Positions 15,322 through 23,917 are shown, counted from the first letter of the stretch. The stretch is 25,156 bases of DNA from an uncultured Psychrobacillus sp. (GCA_934234185.1 CAKQHO010000043.1:1-25156), one strand, 5' to 3'. Made by a program: numbers and translations. The notes: generated by a model from the sequence alone, not told the origin.

Positions 15322-16191
15322 TTAATACCTTTTGAAACCTTCCCCTAGTACCTCATAAGCGTCAGAAACGATGACAAAGGCAGATGGGTCAATGACTTTT
15401 ACGATATGTTTCAGTTTTGTGAACTCTGTCTGGTAAGCCACCACCATAAGAACAGGCTTCGCTTCATTTGTGTAACCACCAAAAGCAGGGATCTTTGTAA
15501 CTCCCCGGTCTATCTCTCTATAGATAGCATCTCTTATTTCATCCTGTTTATTCGTAATAATATAAATCATTTTTGACTGACTAAAGCCAAGCTGAACAAT
15601 ATCAATCGTCTTCGTTGTAACAAATAAGCCAATTAAAGCATACAAGGCCTTTTCTATGTCAAAAACAAACGCAGCACTCAAAACAATGAGACCATCAATA
15701 AGCAGCACACTTGTCCCTAAAGAAAAACCAGTATATTTAGTAATAATTTGTGCGGCTAAATCTGTCCCTCCTGTAGAGGCACCACCACGAAAAACGATTC
15801 CGAGGCCCAATCCAACCGTTATACCTCCGAACAATGATCCTAGTAAAGGATTATAGGTCCATGGCTCCCAGCTGGCCGTTATAAGGACTACTGCTGGCAG
15901 CACAAGTGTCCCAACGAGCGACTTAACACCAAACCTAGCGCCTAAAAAGATAAGACCAGCAATAAAGAGAGGAATATTAAATGCATATTGCACTAATCCT
16001 GGCTCCCAGCCAAACACTCCTTTTAATATCGTACTAATACCGCTAACACCACCGGAAGCAATCTGATTTGGCAGAAGAAATACATTAAATCCTAGCGCAA
16101 TAATAGCTGCACCAACTATCACAAATATATAATCCTTCACATTGTCCACTAAAGGATGTAGCTCTTTATGTAATCTTTTATTTTGCTCCAT
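15322..16191 (-). CDS. YitT family membrane protein (YvjA-like)
   Basis: A 289-residue protein with five or so membrane helices (first about 200 residues, family region DUF161) and a C-terminal soluble DUF2179 domain (about 225-287, with YREIDRGVTKIPAFGGYTNEAKPVLMVVA). Motifs include FLLPNQIASGGVSGISTIL and FRGGASTGGTDLAAQII. The function of the family is not established. I chose ATG at 16191, six bases after AGAGG; the ATG two codons earlier is too close to the Shine-Dalgarno. In B. subtilis yvjA lies between prfB and cccB, as here. A good sigma-A promoter precedes it. Confidence 0.87.
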   Translation of the reverse strand: MEQNKRLHKELHPLVDNVKDYIFVIVGAAIIALGFNVFLLPNQIASGGVSGISTILKGVFGWEPGLVQYAFNIPLFIAGLIFLGARFGVKSLVGTLVLPAVVLITASWEPWTYNPLLGSLFGGITVGLGLGIVFRGGASTGGTDLAAQIITKYTGFSLGTSVLLIDGLIVLSAAFVFDIEKALYALIGLFVTTKTIDIVQLGFSQSKMIYIITNKQDEIRDAIYREIDRGVTKIPAFGGYTNEAKPVLMVVAYQTEFTKLKHIVKVIDPSAFVIVSDAYEVLGEGFKRY

Positions 16192-16227
16192 GTTCATCCT
16201 CTTTCATTTAACTAATTAACCAGCAAT

Positions 16228-16256
16228 AGTATATCAACAGAAAGGACTTTTGTGAA
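16228..16256 (-). promoter_or_regulatory. Sigma-A promoter for the YitT gene
   Basis: TTCACA (16251-16256), 17-base spacer, TATACT (16228-16233), both five of six consensus positions on the minus strand. It sits about 40 bases upstream of the chosen ATG. Confidence 0.65.
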
Positions 16257-16481
16257 CTTCACCAAGATAATGCGATAAACAAGAAAAGCGTATGCGCTTT
16301 ATATATTTCCCAATAATTTTAAACAGTATAGTTCATTCTTTTCGATGGATACTTAATGATATTTTTCCCCATCATATACTTTCCAAGAAAGCAGGATGAA
16401 ATATTTCTCTCTTCGAGAGTATTTTCACCTATCGGAGAGAGAATAAACATCATGTGGGAAATACTTAAACGTTTCCTAATT
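16257..16481. other. Intergenic stretch upstream of the YitT gene
   Basis: No gene seen between the YitT promoter and the terminator of the chemotaxis gene. Small hairpins occur: AAGCG-TATG-CGCTT near 16287-16300, and CTCTC-TTC-GAGAG near 16408-16420. A plus-strand frame from 16356 runs into the chemotaxis gene antisense and has no ribosome binding site. Confidence 0.4.
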
Positions 16482-16507
16482 AAAAAAGCCGACCGAAATA
16501 GTCGACT
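16482..16507 (-). terminator. Terminator after the chemotaxis gene
   Basis: In the minus-strand RNA, AGUCGAC pairs with GUCGGCU (one G-U) and is followed by six U. It is about ten bases after the stop codon. Confidence 0.85.
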
Positions 16508-16514
16508 CTCCTTA

Positions 16515-17984
16515 CTATTTATTGTTTATCGATTGTGCTTCCATATAGGTTTGATCTATATAGGTAGAGATAGCCTGCTGGTCCTCTGTGATATTAAGGA
16601 GTGTGGCATTTAGCTCCTCCACGGTAGCTGTGCTTTCCTCGATAATTGCCGCAAATTCATTTGTGCTCTCACTAATAGCCTGGCTGTTTTCAGCTATCGT
16701 GTCTACTTGACTTAGAAATTGTCCAAGCTGTATTTGTAGCGCTTTCATAGAATCAAATAAATCATTAAAGGATTTATTTGATTGATCAGCTGTTTCGACC
16801 TGGTTGCGAACCTGTTCCAATCCACTATCTAGCTTATCCAGGGCAGCCTTATTATATTTATTGACTTCATCTAAATTATGATCAATCTTCTCTAACGACT
16901 GGGCGGTAACGGTAGCTAGCTTTCTGATTTCCTCTGCGACCACTGCAAAGCCCTTTCCGTGATCTCCAGCTCTAGCTGCTTCAATAGATGCATTTAACGC
17001 AAGAAGATTAGTCTGCTCGGTAATTTGCCTAATGGCACCTGCCAATTGATTGGTATTATTAATTTTTTCAAACAGCTTATGAAAAGTAGTAGTTAACTCC
17101 TCAAAGAAAATGGTAAACTGATCAATTTCCTTTTTCATTTGTTCCATTGCTGTTGATCCCTTTGACGCGTTATTTTCTGCAGCCTCTGTCTGTCTCACAA
17201 GTATTTGCAGATTACCTGCCATCTCTTTTACAGAATCTGAAGTAGCCTCCGTATTTTGTACAATATCAACTACATGATCCGCTTGGCGTTGGGATCCAAC
17301 GCTTACCTCACCGACCGCAGAAAGCATTTCCTGCTGAGCAGCTATAGAGGAATGAGTGCTTGTACGAATTTGTTCCAAGTTAGCCGTGATGGTAGCTACA
17401 GCTGCTTCTAGCTTTTTATTTAACTGTGCGTCCTCCTCTGCTTTCTTAGCAGCAGAGTCTATTAGTGTCTCTACATTTTGGAAGGTCAGTTTGCTTTGTC
17501 GAACCTGTAGGAAAATCCCTAACGCCATGATGAACTGAATAAAAAAGATATTTGGTACTCTTCCTTCAAATACACCAAACTCATCAATTGTCACATTCAT
17601 AATCATCACTAAAGCTGATAAAAGATAGCCAAAAATGAATACACCCTGACTATTATGTAAGCTACTTAAAATTAACACAAATAAAGCTAATACAATGGTT
17701 GCGATACTTACCTCATTAAAAAAGCTCATACTGGCAGCTGTAATTGCTCCAGCAAGTACCACAAAATAAGGAAAGACTAGTGAAATTACTTCTATCTTTC
17801 TTGCCAGAAAATAAGTAATGATTGATACGACAAATGTTATTCCTACAGTTAGAATTATTACCTGCGCCTCTTGGATGATAATTTGAACAAGAAGCCCTAA
17901 GCCAGACGCTAAAGCGTATGCTAAAAACAAGATAAAATTCTTTTTCTCTAAATCTTGTTTTTTTAGTTGATGAATATTCATCAT
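16515..17984 (-). CDS. Methyl-accepting chemotaxis protein with multi-helix membrane sensor
   Basis: A 489-residue chemoreceptor. The first about 160 residues form about six closely spaced membrane helices (near 17-36, 40-60, 66-87, 91-109, 113-133 and 146-161) with no extracellular ligand domain, and I see no HAMP domain. The rest is the cytoplasmic signalling coiled coil. Its hairpin tip is ITEQTNLLALNASIEAARAG continuing to GKGFAVVAEEIRKLA (residues 321-355), which contacts CheA and CheW. A sensor of this type is likely to detect a signal within or at the membrane, but the signal is unknown. Two adjacent ATG codons (17984 and 17981) follow a modest G-rich site. It interrupts the prfB-yvjA order of B. 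subtilis, so it may be a lineage insertion. Confidence 0.92.
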   Translation of the reverse strand: MMNIHQLKKQDLEKKNFILFLAYALASGLGLLVQIIIQEAQVIILTVGITFVVSIITYFLARKIEVISLVFPYFVVLAGAITAASMSFFNEVSIATIVLALFVLILSSLHNSQGVFIFGYLLSALVMIMNVTIDEFGVFEGRVPNIFFIQFIMALGIFLQVRQSKLTFQNVETLIDSAAKKAEEDAQLNKKLEAAVATITANLEQIRTSTHSSIAAQQEMLSAVGEVSVGSQRQADHVVDIVQNTEATSDSVKEMAGNLQILVRQTEAAENNASKGSTAMEQMKKEIDQFTIFFEELTTTFHKLFEKINNTNQLAGAIRQITEQTNLLALNASIEAARAGDHGKGFAVVAEEIRKLATVTAQSLEKIDHNLDEVNKYNKAALDKLDSGLEQVRNQVETADQSNKSFNDLFDSMKALQIQLGQFLSQVDTIAENSQAISESTNEFAAIIEESTATVEELNATLLNITEDQQAISTYIDQTYMEAQSINNK

Positions 17985-18002
17985 TTTCCCCCACCCCTGT
18001 TT

Positions 18003-18051
18003 TGGAAATAAAATACTCCGATGCCATATTTTTATTATAGCATCGGAGTAT
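18003..18051 (-). terminator. Terminator after prfB
   Basis: ATACTCCGATGC (18013-18024) is perfectly complementary to GCATCGGAGTAT (18040-18051), with a 15-base A/T-rich loop. In the minus-strand RNA it is followed by a U-rich tract. The loop also contains TATAAT on the minus strand, 53 bases before the chemotaxis start, but no matching -35 was seen. Confidence 0.8.
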
Positions 18052-18061
18052 GGTTAGTCTA

Positions 18062-19166
18062 TTAAATTATTTTGGAGCGTAGGTATGCATGAATAAAGGA
18101 GTCTAACTCTCCATCAACGACTGCATGAACATTCCCGCTTTCATGATTCGTGCGATGATCCTTTACCATAGAATATGGGTGGAATACATAGGAACGAATT
18201 TGACTTCCCCATCCGATTTCCTTTTGCTCCCCACGTATTTCAGCAAGCTGTGCTTCCTGCTCTTCAATTTTTAATTGATAAAGCTTAGATTTCAACAGCT
18301 TCATCGCATGTTCCCTATTTTTAATCTGGGAGCGTTCTGATTGACAGGTTACAACGGACCCTGTAGGTAAATGCGTAATGCGGACAGCTGAATCGGTCGT
18401 ATTGATATGCTGACCACCCGCACCTGTTGCACGATACGTATCTATTTTCAAGTCCTCTGTACGTATCTCGATTTCAATCTCATCGTTAAACTCTGGCATA
18501 ACCTCACAGGATACAAAGGAAGTATGACGACGTCCAGATGAATCGAAAGGAGAGATTCGCACTAAGCGGTGAACTCCTTTTTCTGCTTTTAGATAGCCAT
18601 ATGCATTATGTCCCTTGATAAGGAGAGTAACAGATTTAATTCCTGCTTCATCTCCAGGGAGATAATCAATGGTTTCTACCTTAAAGCCACGCTTATCTGC
18701 CCAGCGTTGATACATCCGAAGTAGGATAGAGCCCCAATCTTGTGACTCTGTTCCGCCCGCCCCTGGATGAAGCTCAAGAATTGCATTGTGCTTATCATAC
18801 TCTTCACTAAGTAGGAGCTGAAGCTCAAACTCCTCTAATGCAGAGGTAAATTCCTTCAGTTCATTTCCAAGCTCTTCTTGGAGCTCGTCGTCAGGCTCTT
18901 CTTTTAGAAGCTCTAAAGTCATTTCAAGGTTTTCTTGAGTTGAGACTAGATCATTGTATTGATCCACTACACTCTTTAATCCGTTCATTTCATTAATCGT
19001 TTTTTGAGCTGCTTGTGAATCATCCCAAAAATCTGGGAAGGTCATCATCTCTTCTAGCTCTTGTATGCGAATCTCTTTGTTTTCTAAGTCAAAGAGACCC
19101 CCTAAAGTCATTTAACTTTTCCGCTGTACGGTCTAATTCATTTCTTACTACTGAGATTTCTAACAT
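18062..19166 (-). CDS. prfB: Peptide chain release factor 2, with programmed +1 frameshift
   Basis: RF2 terminates translation at UGA and UAA. The gene starts at ATG 19166 with GGAGG eight bases upstream and reads 25 codons (MLEISVVRNELDRT to FRGSL) to an in-frame TGA at 19091-19089. The rest is in the +1 frame, joined at CTT-TGA-C as L-D-L-E. An internal Shine-Dalgarno-like AGGGGG lies three bases before CTT, the known RF2 autoregulatory shift site. The joined protein is 367 residues. The stop-recognition motif is SPF (in VRISPFDSSGRRHTSF) and the hydrolysis motif GGQ (in TGAGGQHINTTDSAVR). It follows secA by 22 bases, the order in B. subtilis. Confidence 0.96.
19082..19102 (-). promoter_or_regulatory. 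RF2 recoding signal (+1 frameshift site)
   Basis: On the minus strand AGGGGG-TCT-CTT-TGA-C: internal Shine-Dalgarno-like hexamer, slippery Leu codon, UGA stop. When RF2 is scarce the ribosome pauses at UGA and slips +1, so RF2 controls its own level. This matches the classical arrangement. Confidence 0.95.
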
Positions 19167-19188
19167 TACATGTTCCTCCGTGTTTCTC

Positions 19189-21699
19189 TTATCTTACTGC
19201 CCCATGACAGTTTTTGTACTTCTCTCCACTGCCGCATGGACAAGGTTGGTTACGCCCTACAGCAGCGTCTTTACGAACCGGCTTTTTCTTTACCGGCCCG
19301 CCTTCTTCTTTTGGATTAACCGCTTGACCCTTAGCAACTTCCTCACGCTCTAGGTTATTACGGATTTCTGCCTTCATCGCATATTTTGCAACGTCCTCTT
19401 GGACAGCCTCTACCATTGTTTCAAACATAGCAAAGCCTTCGCTTTGGTACTCACGCAATGGATCTGTTTGACCGTAGGCACGCAAGTGAATCCCTTGACG
19501 TAGCTGATCCATCGCATCAATATGGTCAATCCATTTTGAGTCAATCGAACGTAGCAAGACAACTTTTTCGAACTCACGCATACGCTCAGGAGTTAACTCT
19601 TCCTCTTTTCCATCATAATGACGTAATACTTCTGCTTTGATTTTATCAATGATTTCTTCCTGAGAAAGCTCCTGCAACGTTTCTTGCGTAATGACTCCCT
19701 CGGAAAGTAGGTTAGCTTGAACATAATCCTCGATGGCCTTTAGATTCCACTGTGCTTTATTATCCGCATTTGTATGAGCAGTAACTAGACGCTCAATCAC
19801 ACTAAAGATCATTGTTTCTACAAGCTCACGCATATTTTCAGCTTCTAGAACGTCATTACGCTCTTTGTAAATGATTTCCCTTTGCTGACGAAGAACATCG
19901 TCATATTGAAGAAGTCGCTTACGAGAATCAAAGTTGTTACCCTCTACACGTTTTTGTGCAGATTCTACAGCTCTAGATACCATTTTAGATTGGATTGGCT
20001 GAGAATCATCCATACCTAGCTTCGTCATCATGTTACGCATGTTATCGGATCCAAAGCGACGCATCAACTCATCTTCCATTGAAAGATAGAACTGAGTTGC
20101 CCCTGGGTCTCCCTGACGACCAGAACGACCACGCAGCTGGTTATCAATACGTCTAGACTCATGGCGCTCAGTACCTATTACCGCCAATCCACCTGCTTCT
20201 AGCACGCCTTCTCCTAGCTTGATATCCGTACCACGACCAGCCATGTTAGTAGCGATTGTTACAGCTCCTAACTGACCCGCCTCTGTAATAATCTCCGCTT
20301 CGCGCTCATGGTTTTTTGCATTTAATACATTATGCTTAATGCCATGCTTTGTTAATAGCTGAGAAATAATTTCTGATGTTTCAATAGCTACTGTACCGAT
20401 AAGCACAGGTTGTCCTTTTTTATGTCTTTCAGCAATATCTGCTGCGACTGCTTCGAACTTACCCTTCATCGATGCATAGATTAAATCCGGCTTATCATCA
20501 CGCATGATAGGACGATTCGTTGGAATTGCAACAACGTTCATATTATAAATATTGCGGAATTCCTCTTCCTCTGTCTTCGCTGTACCAGTCATACCGGAAA
20601 GCTTGTCATACATACGGAAGAAGTTTTGAAATGTGATTGTTGCCATGGTCATAGATTCGTTTTGAATTTCTAGACCTTCCTTTGCTTCAATCGCTTGGTG
20701 CAAGCCATCGCTATAGCGACGCCCCTTCATTAGACGACCAGTGAAGGAGTCAACAATTACTACTTCTCCCTCCTGTACAACATAGTCCACATCATTATGC
20801 ATGGAAACATGTGCTTTTAAGGATTGATTAATAGCATGATTTAAACGAACATGTGTTAAATCAAATAAGTTTTCAATATTGAAGGCTTTTTCTACCTTTT
20901 CAACACCTGTGTCTGTTAAAGTAACACCTTTAGTTGTTTCTTCATATGTGTAATCCTCGTCCTTTTTCAATAGACGAACGAAGGCATTTGCTTGTTTATA
21001 TAATAAAGCAGCACGATTTGCTTGACCGGAAATAATAAGTGGTGTTCTTGCTTCATCAATTAAAATAGAGTCAACCTCATCTATTACCGCATAGTGCAAT
21101 GGACGTTGTACTTTTTCTTCTTTGTAAAGCACCATGTTATCTCTTAGATAATCAAAGCCTAGTTCATTGTTCGTGGAATAAGTAACGTCTGCTGCATACG
21201 CTTCACGTTTTTCTTCCTTAGACATTGAGTTTAAGTTTAATCCTACCGTTAGACCTAAGAAATTATATAACTTGCCCATTTCAGCAGCATCACGACTAGA
21301 TAAGTATTCATTGACTGTCACAACATGTGTTCCAAGGCCAGGAATTGCATTTAAGTACACGGACATGGTCGAAGTAAGGGTTTTCCCTTCCCCTGTTTTC
21401 ATTTCCGCTATATTTCCATCATGTAAGGCAGCCGCACCCATTATTTGCACACGGAACGGATACAAACCAAGTACACGTCTTGCTCCCTCTCTAGCAACTG
21501 CAAATGCTTCTGCCTGCATTTGCTCTAAAGTTTCGCCATTAGCATATCTTTCACGGAATTCATCCGTTTTTGCTCTAAGCTCATCATCTGATAATACTTC
21601 CATTTTACTTGCAAGAGCTTCCACCTGGTCTGCGATTTTTTCTAGCTTCTTTAGTTCACGTTTATTAAGATCAAATACTTTATTCAGAACACTTAGCAT
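19189..21699 (-). CDS. secA: Preprotein translocase ATPase SecA
   Basis: Motor ATPase that drives secreted proteins through SecYEG. Numbering from the chosen start: Walker A is MKTGEGKT (about 100-107), the DEAD-type segment is VIDEVDSILIDEA (about 203-215), and the C-terminus carries the zinc and SecB-type motif CPCGSGEKYKNCHG. I chose ATG at 21699, because family members begin ML..LNK.FD. This gives 836 residues, close to B. subtilis SecA (841). An ATG six codons upstream (21717) has GGAGAG nine bases before it and remains possible. It is followed by prfB in the same transcript. Confidence 0.96.
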   Translation of the reverse strand: MLSVLNKVFDLNKRELKKLEKIADQVEALASKMEVLSDDELRAKTDEFRERYANGETLEQMQAEAFAVAREGARRVLGLYPFRVQIMGAAALHDGNIAEMKTGEGKTLTSTMSVYLNAIPGLGTHVVTVNEYLSSRDAAEMGKLYNFLGLTVGLNLNSMSKEEKREAYAADVTYSTNNELGFDYLRDNMVLYKEEKVQRPLHYAVIDEVDSILIDEARTPLIISGQANRAALLYKQANAFVRLLKKDEDYTYEETTKGVTLTDTGVEKVEKAFNIENLFDLTHVRLNHAINQSLKAHVSMHNDVDYVVQEGEVVIVDSFTGRLMKGRRYSDGLHQAIEAKEGLEIQNESMTMATITFQNFFRMYDKLSGMTGTAKTEEEEFRNIYNMNVVAIPTNRPIMRDDKPDLIYASMKGKFEAVAADIAERHKKGQPVLIGTVAIETSEIISQLLTKHGIKHNVLNAKNHEREAEIITEAGQLGAVTIATNMAGRGTDIKLGEGVLEAGGLAVIGTERHESRRIDNQLRGRSGRQGDPGATQFYLSMEDELMRRFGSDNMRNMMTKLGMDDSQPIQSKMVSRAVESAQKRVEGNNFDSRKRLLQYDDVLRQQREIIYKERNDVLEAENMRELVETMIFSVIERLVTAHTNADNKAQWNLKAIEDYVQANLLSEGVITQETLQELSQEEIIDKIKAEVLRHYDGKEEELTPERMREFEKVVLLRSIDSKWIDHIDAMDQLRQGIHLRAYGQTDPLREYQSEGFAMFETMVEAVQEDVAKYAMKAEIRNNLEREEVAKGQAVNPKEEGGPVKKKPVRKDAAVGRNQPCPCGSGEKYKNCHGAVR

Positions 21700-21717
21700 G
21701 TTATCTTCACTTCCCAT

Positions 21718-22039
21718 TTAGTCTTACTCTCCATTTTACCATTCGTTACTACCCTACGCAAATAAGCCAATTGAAAATCCTACTCCCTAATGAATAGAAA
21801 AAATAACAAAAATTCTCTAGAAGTTAATAAAACAGTTGTTTTCAAGCAAAGATATTTGCATTTAGTAATGAAACATAAAATTTTTTCTGAGCAGATGTAA
21901 TCCTCTCTAAAAGTCTTAGCCAATACACTGATTAGTGTGATGTTTAAACTGGAGCTCCATATTATCTTATCGAAAAGACGATTCTATCTAACTAACATAA
22001 AGTAGTTTCTCGAATAATTTGTATAAAATAATTTCCATA
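21718..22039. other. Intergenic stretch upstream of secA
   Basis: About 320 bases without a gene; it must hold the secA promoter. No convincing sigma-A pair was found. A small perfect hairpin ACACT-GATT-AGTGT lies near 21926-21939. The sequence is strongly A/T-rich. Confidence 0.4.
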
Positions 22040-22066
22040 TAAAAACCCATCCCAAAAGGGACGGGC
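22040..22066 (-). terminator. Terminator after hpf
   Basis: CCCGUCCC pairs with GGGAUGGG (one G-U) around UUUU in the minus-strand RNA, followed by five U. It is 12 bases after the hpf stop. Confidence 0.93.
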
Positions 22067-22077
22067 TATCAAATAAT

Positions 22078-22635
22078 TTAATTTGTCTCGATCAAACCAT
22101 ACTTGCCATCTTTACGCTTATAGACAATGTTTGTGCCGTTTGAATCTGCATCTGTAAAGATGAAAAAGCTATGGCCAAGCATGTTCATTTGAAGTACCGC
22201 TTCCTCTTGATCCATTGGTTTTAGATCAAACTGCTTTGTACGAACAATGTTGTACTCGTCTTCTTCCGACTGCTGGATTGGTGCTTCAGGTCCCTCTATT
22301 GTTGCAAAGTAAGAACCAACACCTTCACGGTCTCTGGATTTACGGTTCACTTTTGTTTTATATTTACGAATTTGTCTTTCCAATTTATCTACTATTAAAT
22401 CAATTGCTGCGTACATATCAGAATGACGCTCTTCTGCTCTAAGAGTTAAATTTTTCATCGGGATCGTTACTTCAACTTTAGTTTGCTTATCGTTGTAGAC
22501 CTTTAAGTTAACGTTGGCAGTCGCTTGAATATCTTCGTTAAAATAGCGACCAACTTTGTCGATTTTGCCTTCAACGTATTCACGTATTGCAGGAGTCACC
22601 TCAATATTTTCTCCACGAATGTTAAAGTTTAGCAT
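22078..22635 (-). CDS. hpf: Long-form ribosome hibernation promoting factor
   Basis: A 185-residue protein that binds the 30S subunit and pairs ribosomes into inactive 100S dimers in stationary phase or stress. The N-terminal ribosome-binding domain is about residues 1-95 (FNIRGENIEVTPAIREYVEGK, and LTLRAEERHSDMYAAIDLIVDKLERQIRKYK). The C-terminal dimerisation domain is about 125-183 (IVRTKQFDLKPMDQEEAVLQMNMLGHSFFIF). The ATG at 22635 has AAAGGAGGAG upstream. It lies directly before secA on the same strand, as yvyD does in B. subtilis, and a sigma-H-like promoter stands 36-63 bases before its start. Confidence 0.95.
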   Translation of the reverse strand: MLNFNIRGENIEVTPAIREYVEGKIDKVGRYFNEDIQATANVNLKVYNDKQTKVEVTIPMKNLTLRAEERHSDMYAAIDLIVDKLERQIRKYKTKVNRKSRDREGVGSYFATIEGPEAPIQQSEEDEYNIVRTKQFDLKPMDQEEAVLQMNMLGHSFFIFTDADSNGTNIVYKRKDGKYGLIETN

Positions 22636-22670
22636 GTAAACTCCTCCTTTAATTTGACTCTATATTGATA

Positions 22671-22698
22671 TTTCAACATCCACTAAATAAATTCCTTC
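22671..22698 (-). promoter_or_regulatory. Sigma-H-like promoter of hpf
   Basis: On the minus strand GAAGGAATT, a 12-base spacer and GTTGAAA. The known Bacillus sigma-H consensus is RnAGGAwWW, 11-12 bases, RnnGAAT, so only the last base differs. B. subtilis hpf (yvyD) is known to be under sigma-H and sigma-B. No clear sigma-B site was seen. Confidence 0.6.
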
Positions 22699-22712
22699 TT
22701 TTCTGAAACAAT

Positions 22713-23123
22713 TTATTTATTTTTTGTCGTATTATGTCGACCCGGTGAACTTTGGTCCATTTCCTTTTTTCTGCGAGTTTTTAATTCATTAACAATCAAT
22801 TGCTCGCTATCATGATCTCCGTTTAATCGGACACCATATTCAATTCCATGGATTTTCTTTTGTGACCAGACTAAATCACCAATCATCGTAATTGGCTGTT
22901 CATCTAGAACAAAATTCAACTCTATTTTCTTCAGTTGTTCAATATTAATAGAGAGGTCTGTTAACATTCGTACACCATTGGGACTAACATCTACAATATA
23001 ACACTTCCCTTTTTTAGAAAGTTCAATCCCTGATTCATTATTAATTTGTTTAATAATACGAAAAGTCGCCTCACTTGGTTCTCCAAATGTGTAGCGAAAA
23101 TATTCATTTCTTTTATACTGCAT
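22713..23123 (-). CDS. PilZ-domain protein
   Basis: A 136-residue protein that looks like a single PilZ (cyclic di-GMP receptor) domain. The second binding motif is clear: VDVSPNGVRM (D-x-S-x-x-G). The first is a variant: YKRNEYFRY has R5 and R10 with four residues between rather than three. Beta-strand-rich sequence follows (ELNFVLDEQPITMIGDLVW, then GIEYGVRLNG). The tail is highly charged. The ATG at 23123 has GGAGG seven bases upstream. A TATAAT at 23207-23212 (minus strand) may be its -10. Binding of cyclic di-GMP is possible but uncertain, and the target is not visible from context. Confidence 0.8.
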   Translation of the reverse strand: MQYKRNEYFRYTFGEPSEATFRIIKQINNESGIELSKKGKCYIVDVSPNGVRMLTDLSINIEQLKKIELNFVLDEQPITMIGDLVWSQKKIHGIEYGVRLNGDHDSEQLIVNELKTRRKKEMDQSSPGRHNTTKNK

Positions 23124-23206
23124 TTTACTTCCTCCAGGCTAACATGACGATCTTTTTCCATTATGCCTAAGGAGGAAGTATTTATCAACTGTTTATAAAA
23201 TCTTCC

Positions 23207-23212
23207 ATTATA
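23207..23212 (-). promoter_or_regulatory. Possible -10 of the PilZ gene
   Basis: TATAAT on the minus strand about 85 bases before the PilZ start. No good -35 at 16-18 bases. Confidence 0.35.
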
Positions 23213-23219
23213 TAAAAGA

Positions 23220-23268
23220 AAGTTACCTCTATCCCTGCTCTGACAAGCACAGGACAGATAGCCAGGCC
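23220..23268 (-). other. Long imperfect hairpin upstream of the PilZ gene
   Basis: In minus-strand RNA, CCU and CUAUC pair with GAUAG and AGG, and inside these CCUGUGCU pairs with AGAGCAGG (one mismatch) around UGUC. It is followed by a U-rich but interrupted tract. It could be a weak terminator or a structured leader. It does not match the cyclic di-GMP riboswitch core that I know. Confidence 0.35.
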
Positions 23269-23328
23269 ATATACGCCACCACCTATTCATTACCCATTTT
23301 ACCTTTTTAGGGAGGCGTTGAAGCTCAT

Positions 23329-23367
23329 AAAAAAGCTCTATCGCTTTAGTATACGATAGAGCTTTTA
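23329..23367 (-). terminator. Terminator after the NlpC/P60 gene
   Basis: AAAAGCTCTATCG (23331-23343) is perfectly complementary to CGATAGAGCTTTT (23354-23366). On the minus strand the stem ends in six or more U. It is 12 bases after the stop. Confidence 0.92.
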
Positions 23368-23378
23368 CATGTATGTTT

Positions 23379-23873
23379 TTATTTGTTTATTGCTACAGTA
23401 ACATCTGCTACTCGCTTAGCCCCAACATATTTTTTACCCCAATAATATGGATCGCTTAGCTTATCAATTTTTACACCCTTTGATGAGGATGAATGAATAA
23501 ATTTGCCATCTCCGATATAAATCCCAACATGTGATACACCTTTGCCAGTAGTATTAAAGAATACTAAATCTCCGGAAGTTAAATCCGCTTTGTTTACTTT
23601 TTCTCCTGATGTGTACATCCCAGATGAGGTTCTTGGTAAACTTATTCCTAGATCCTTAAACACATATCCCACAAATCCTGAGCAATCAAAACCAGCTTTC
23701 GTCGTTCCCCCACCACGGTATTTCGTACCGATCAAATCTTTTGCTGTAGAAACTAAATCTGATGAATTTACAGAGCTTGCAGCTTCGGTATTAACAGCGA
23801 ATGTTGTTGATACTATAAGAAAAGATAGTACGAATATGGCCATGGACTTTTGCAACATAGATCTCAATCTCAT
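23379..23873 (-). CDS. Secreted NlpC/P60 peptidoglycan endopeptidase
   Basis: A 164-residue secreted cysteine peptidase expected to cut D-Glu to diamino acid bonds in peptidoglycan stems. A signal peptide (about 1-32, ending TEAAS) is followed directly by the NlpC/P60 domain (about 38-160). Catalytic elements: Cys64 in FDCSGFVGYVF, His115 in SHVGIYIGDG, and His127 in FIHSSSS. No LysM or SH3 cell-wall-binding domain is present, so localisation must come from elsewhere. The ATG at 23873 has GGGGGAG four bases upstream. Its promoter region carries three WalR-like hexamers, which suggests control with other autolysins by WalRK. Confidence 0.93.
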   Translation of the reverse strand: MRLRSMLQKSMAIFVLSFLIVSTTFAVNTEAASSVNSSDLVSTAKDLIGTKYRGGGTTKAGFDCSGFVGYVFKDLGISLPRTSSGMYTSGEKVNKADLTSGDLVFFNTTGKGVSHVGIYIGDGKFIHSSSSKGVKIDKLSDPYYWGKKYVGAKRVADVTVAINK

Positions 23874-23917
23874 TTGGCTCCCCCAAAACTTAATTTTCTG
23901 AAAATTTATCTAAACCC

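Noticed and set aside
17985..18061. Sigma-D promoter for the chemotaxis gene
   Set aside because: A CCGATGC stretch resembles the -10 of sigma-D promoters, but it is part of the prfB terminator stem and no TAAA lies at the right distance.
22991..23290. 99-codon minus-strand frame overlapping the PilZ gene
   Set aside because: It has no ribosome binding site and runs out of frame through the PilZ N-terminus; its first part covers the hairpin upstream of PilZ.
23124..23328. Cyclic di-GMP riboswitch upstream of the PilZ gene
   Set aside because: A hairpin exists, but the conserved GEMM core sequences are absent.
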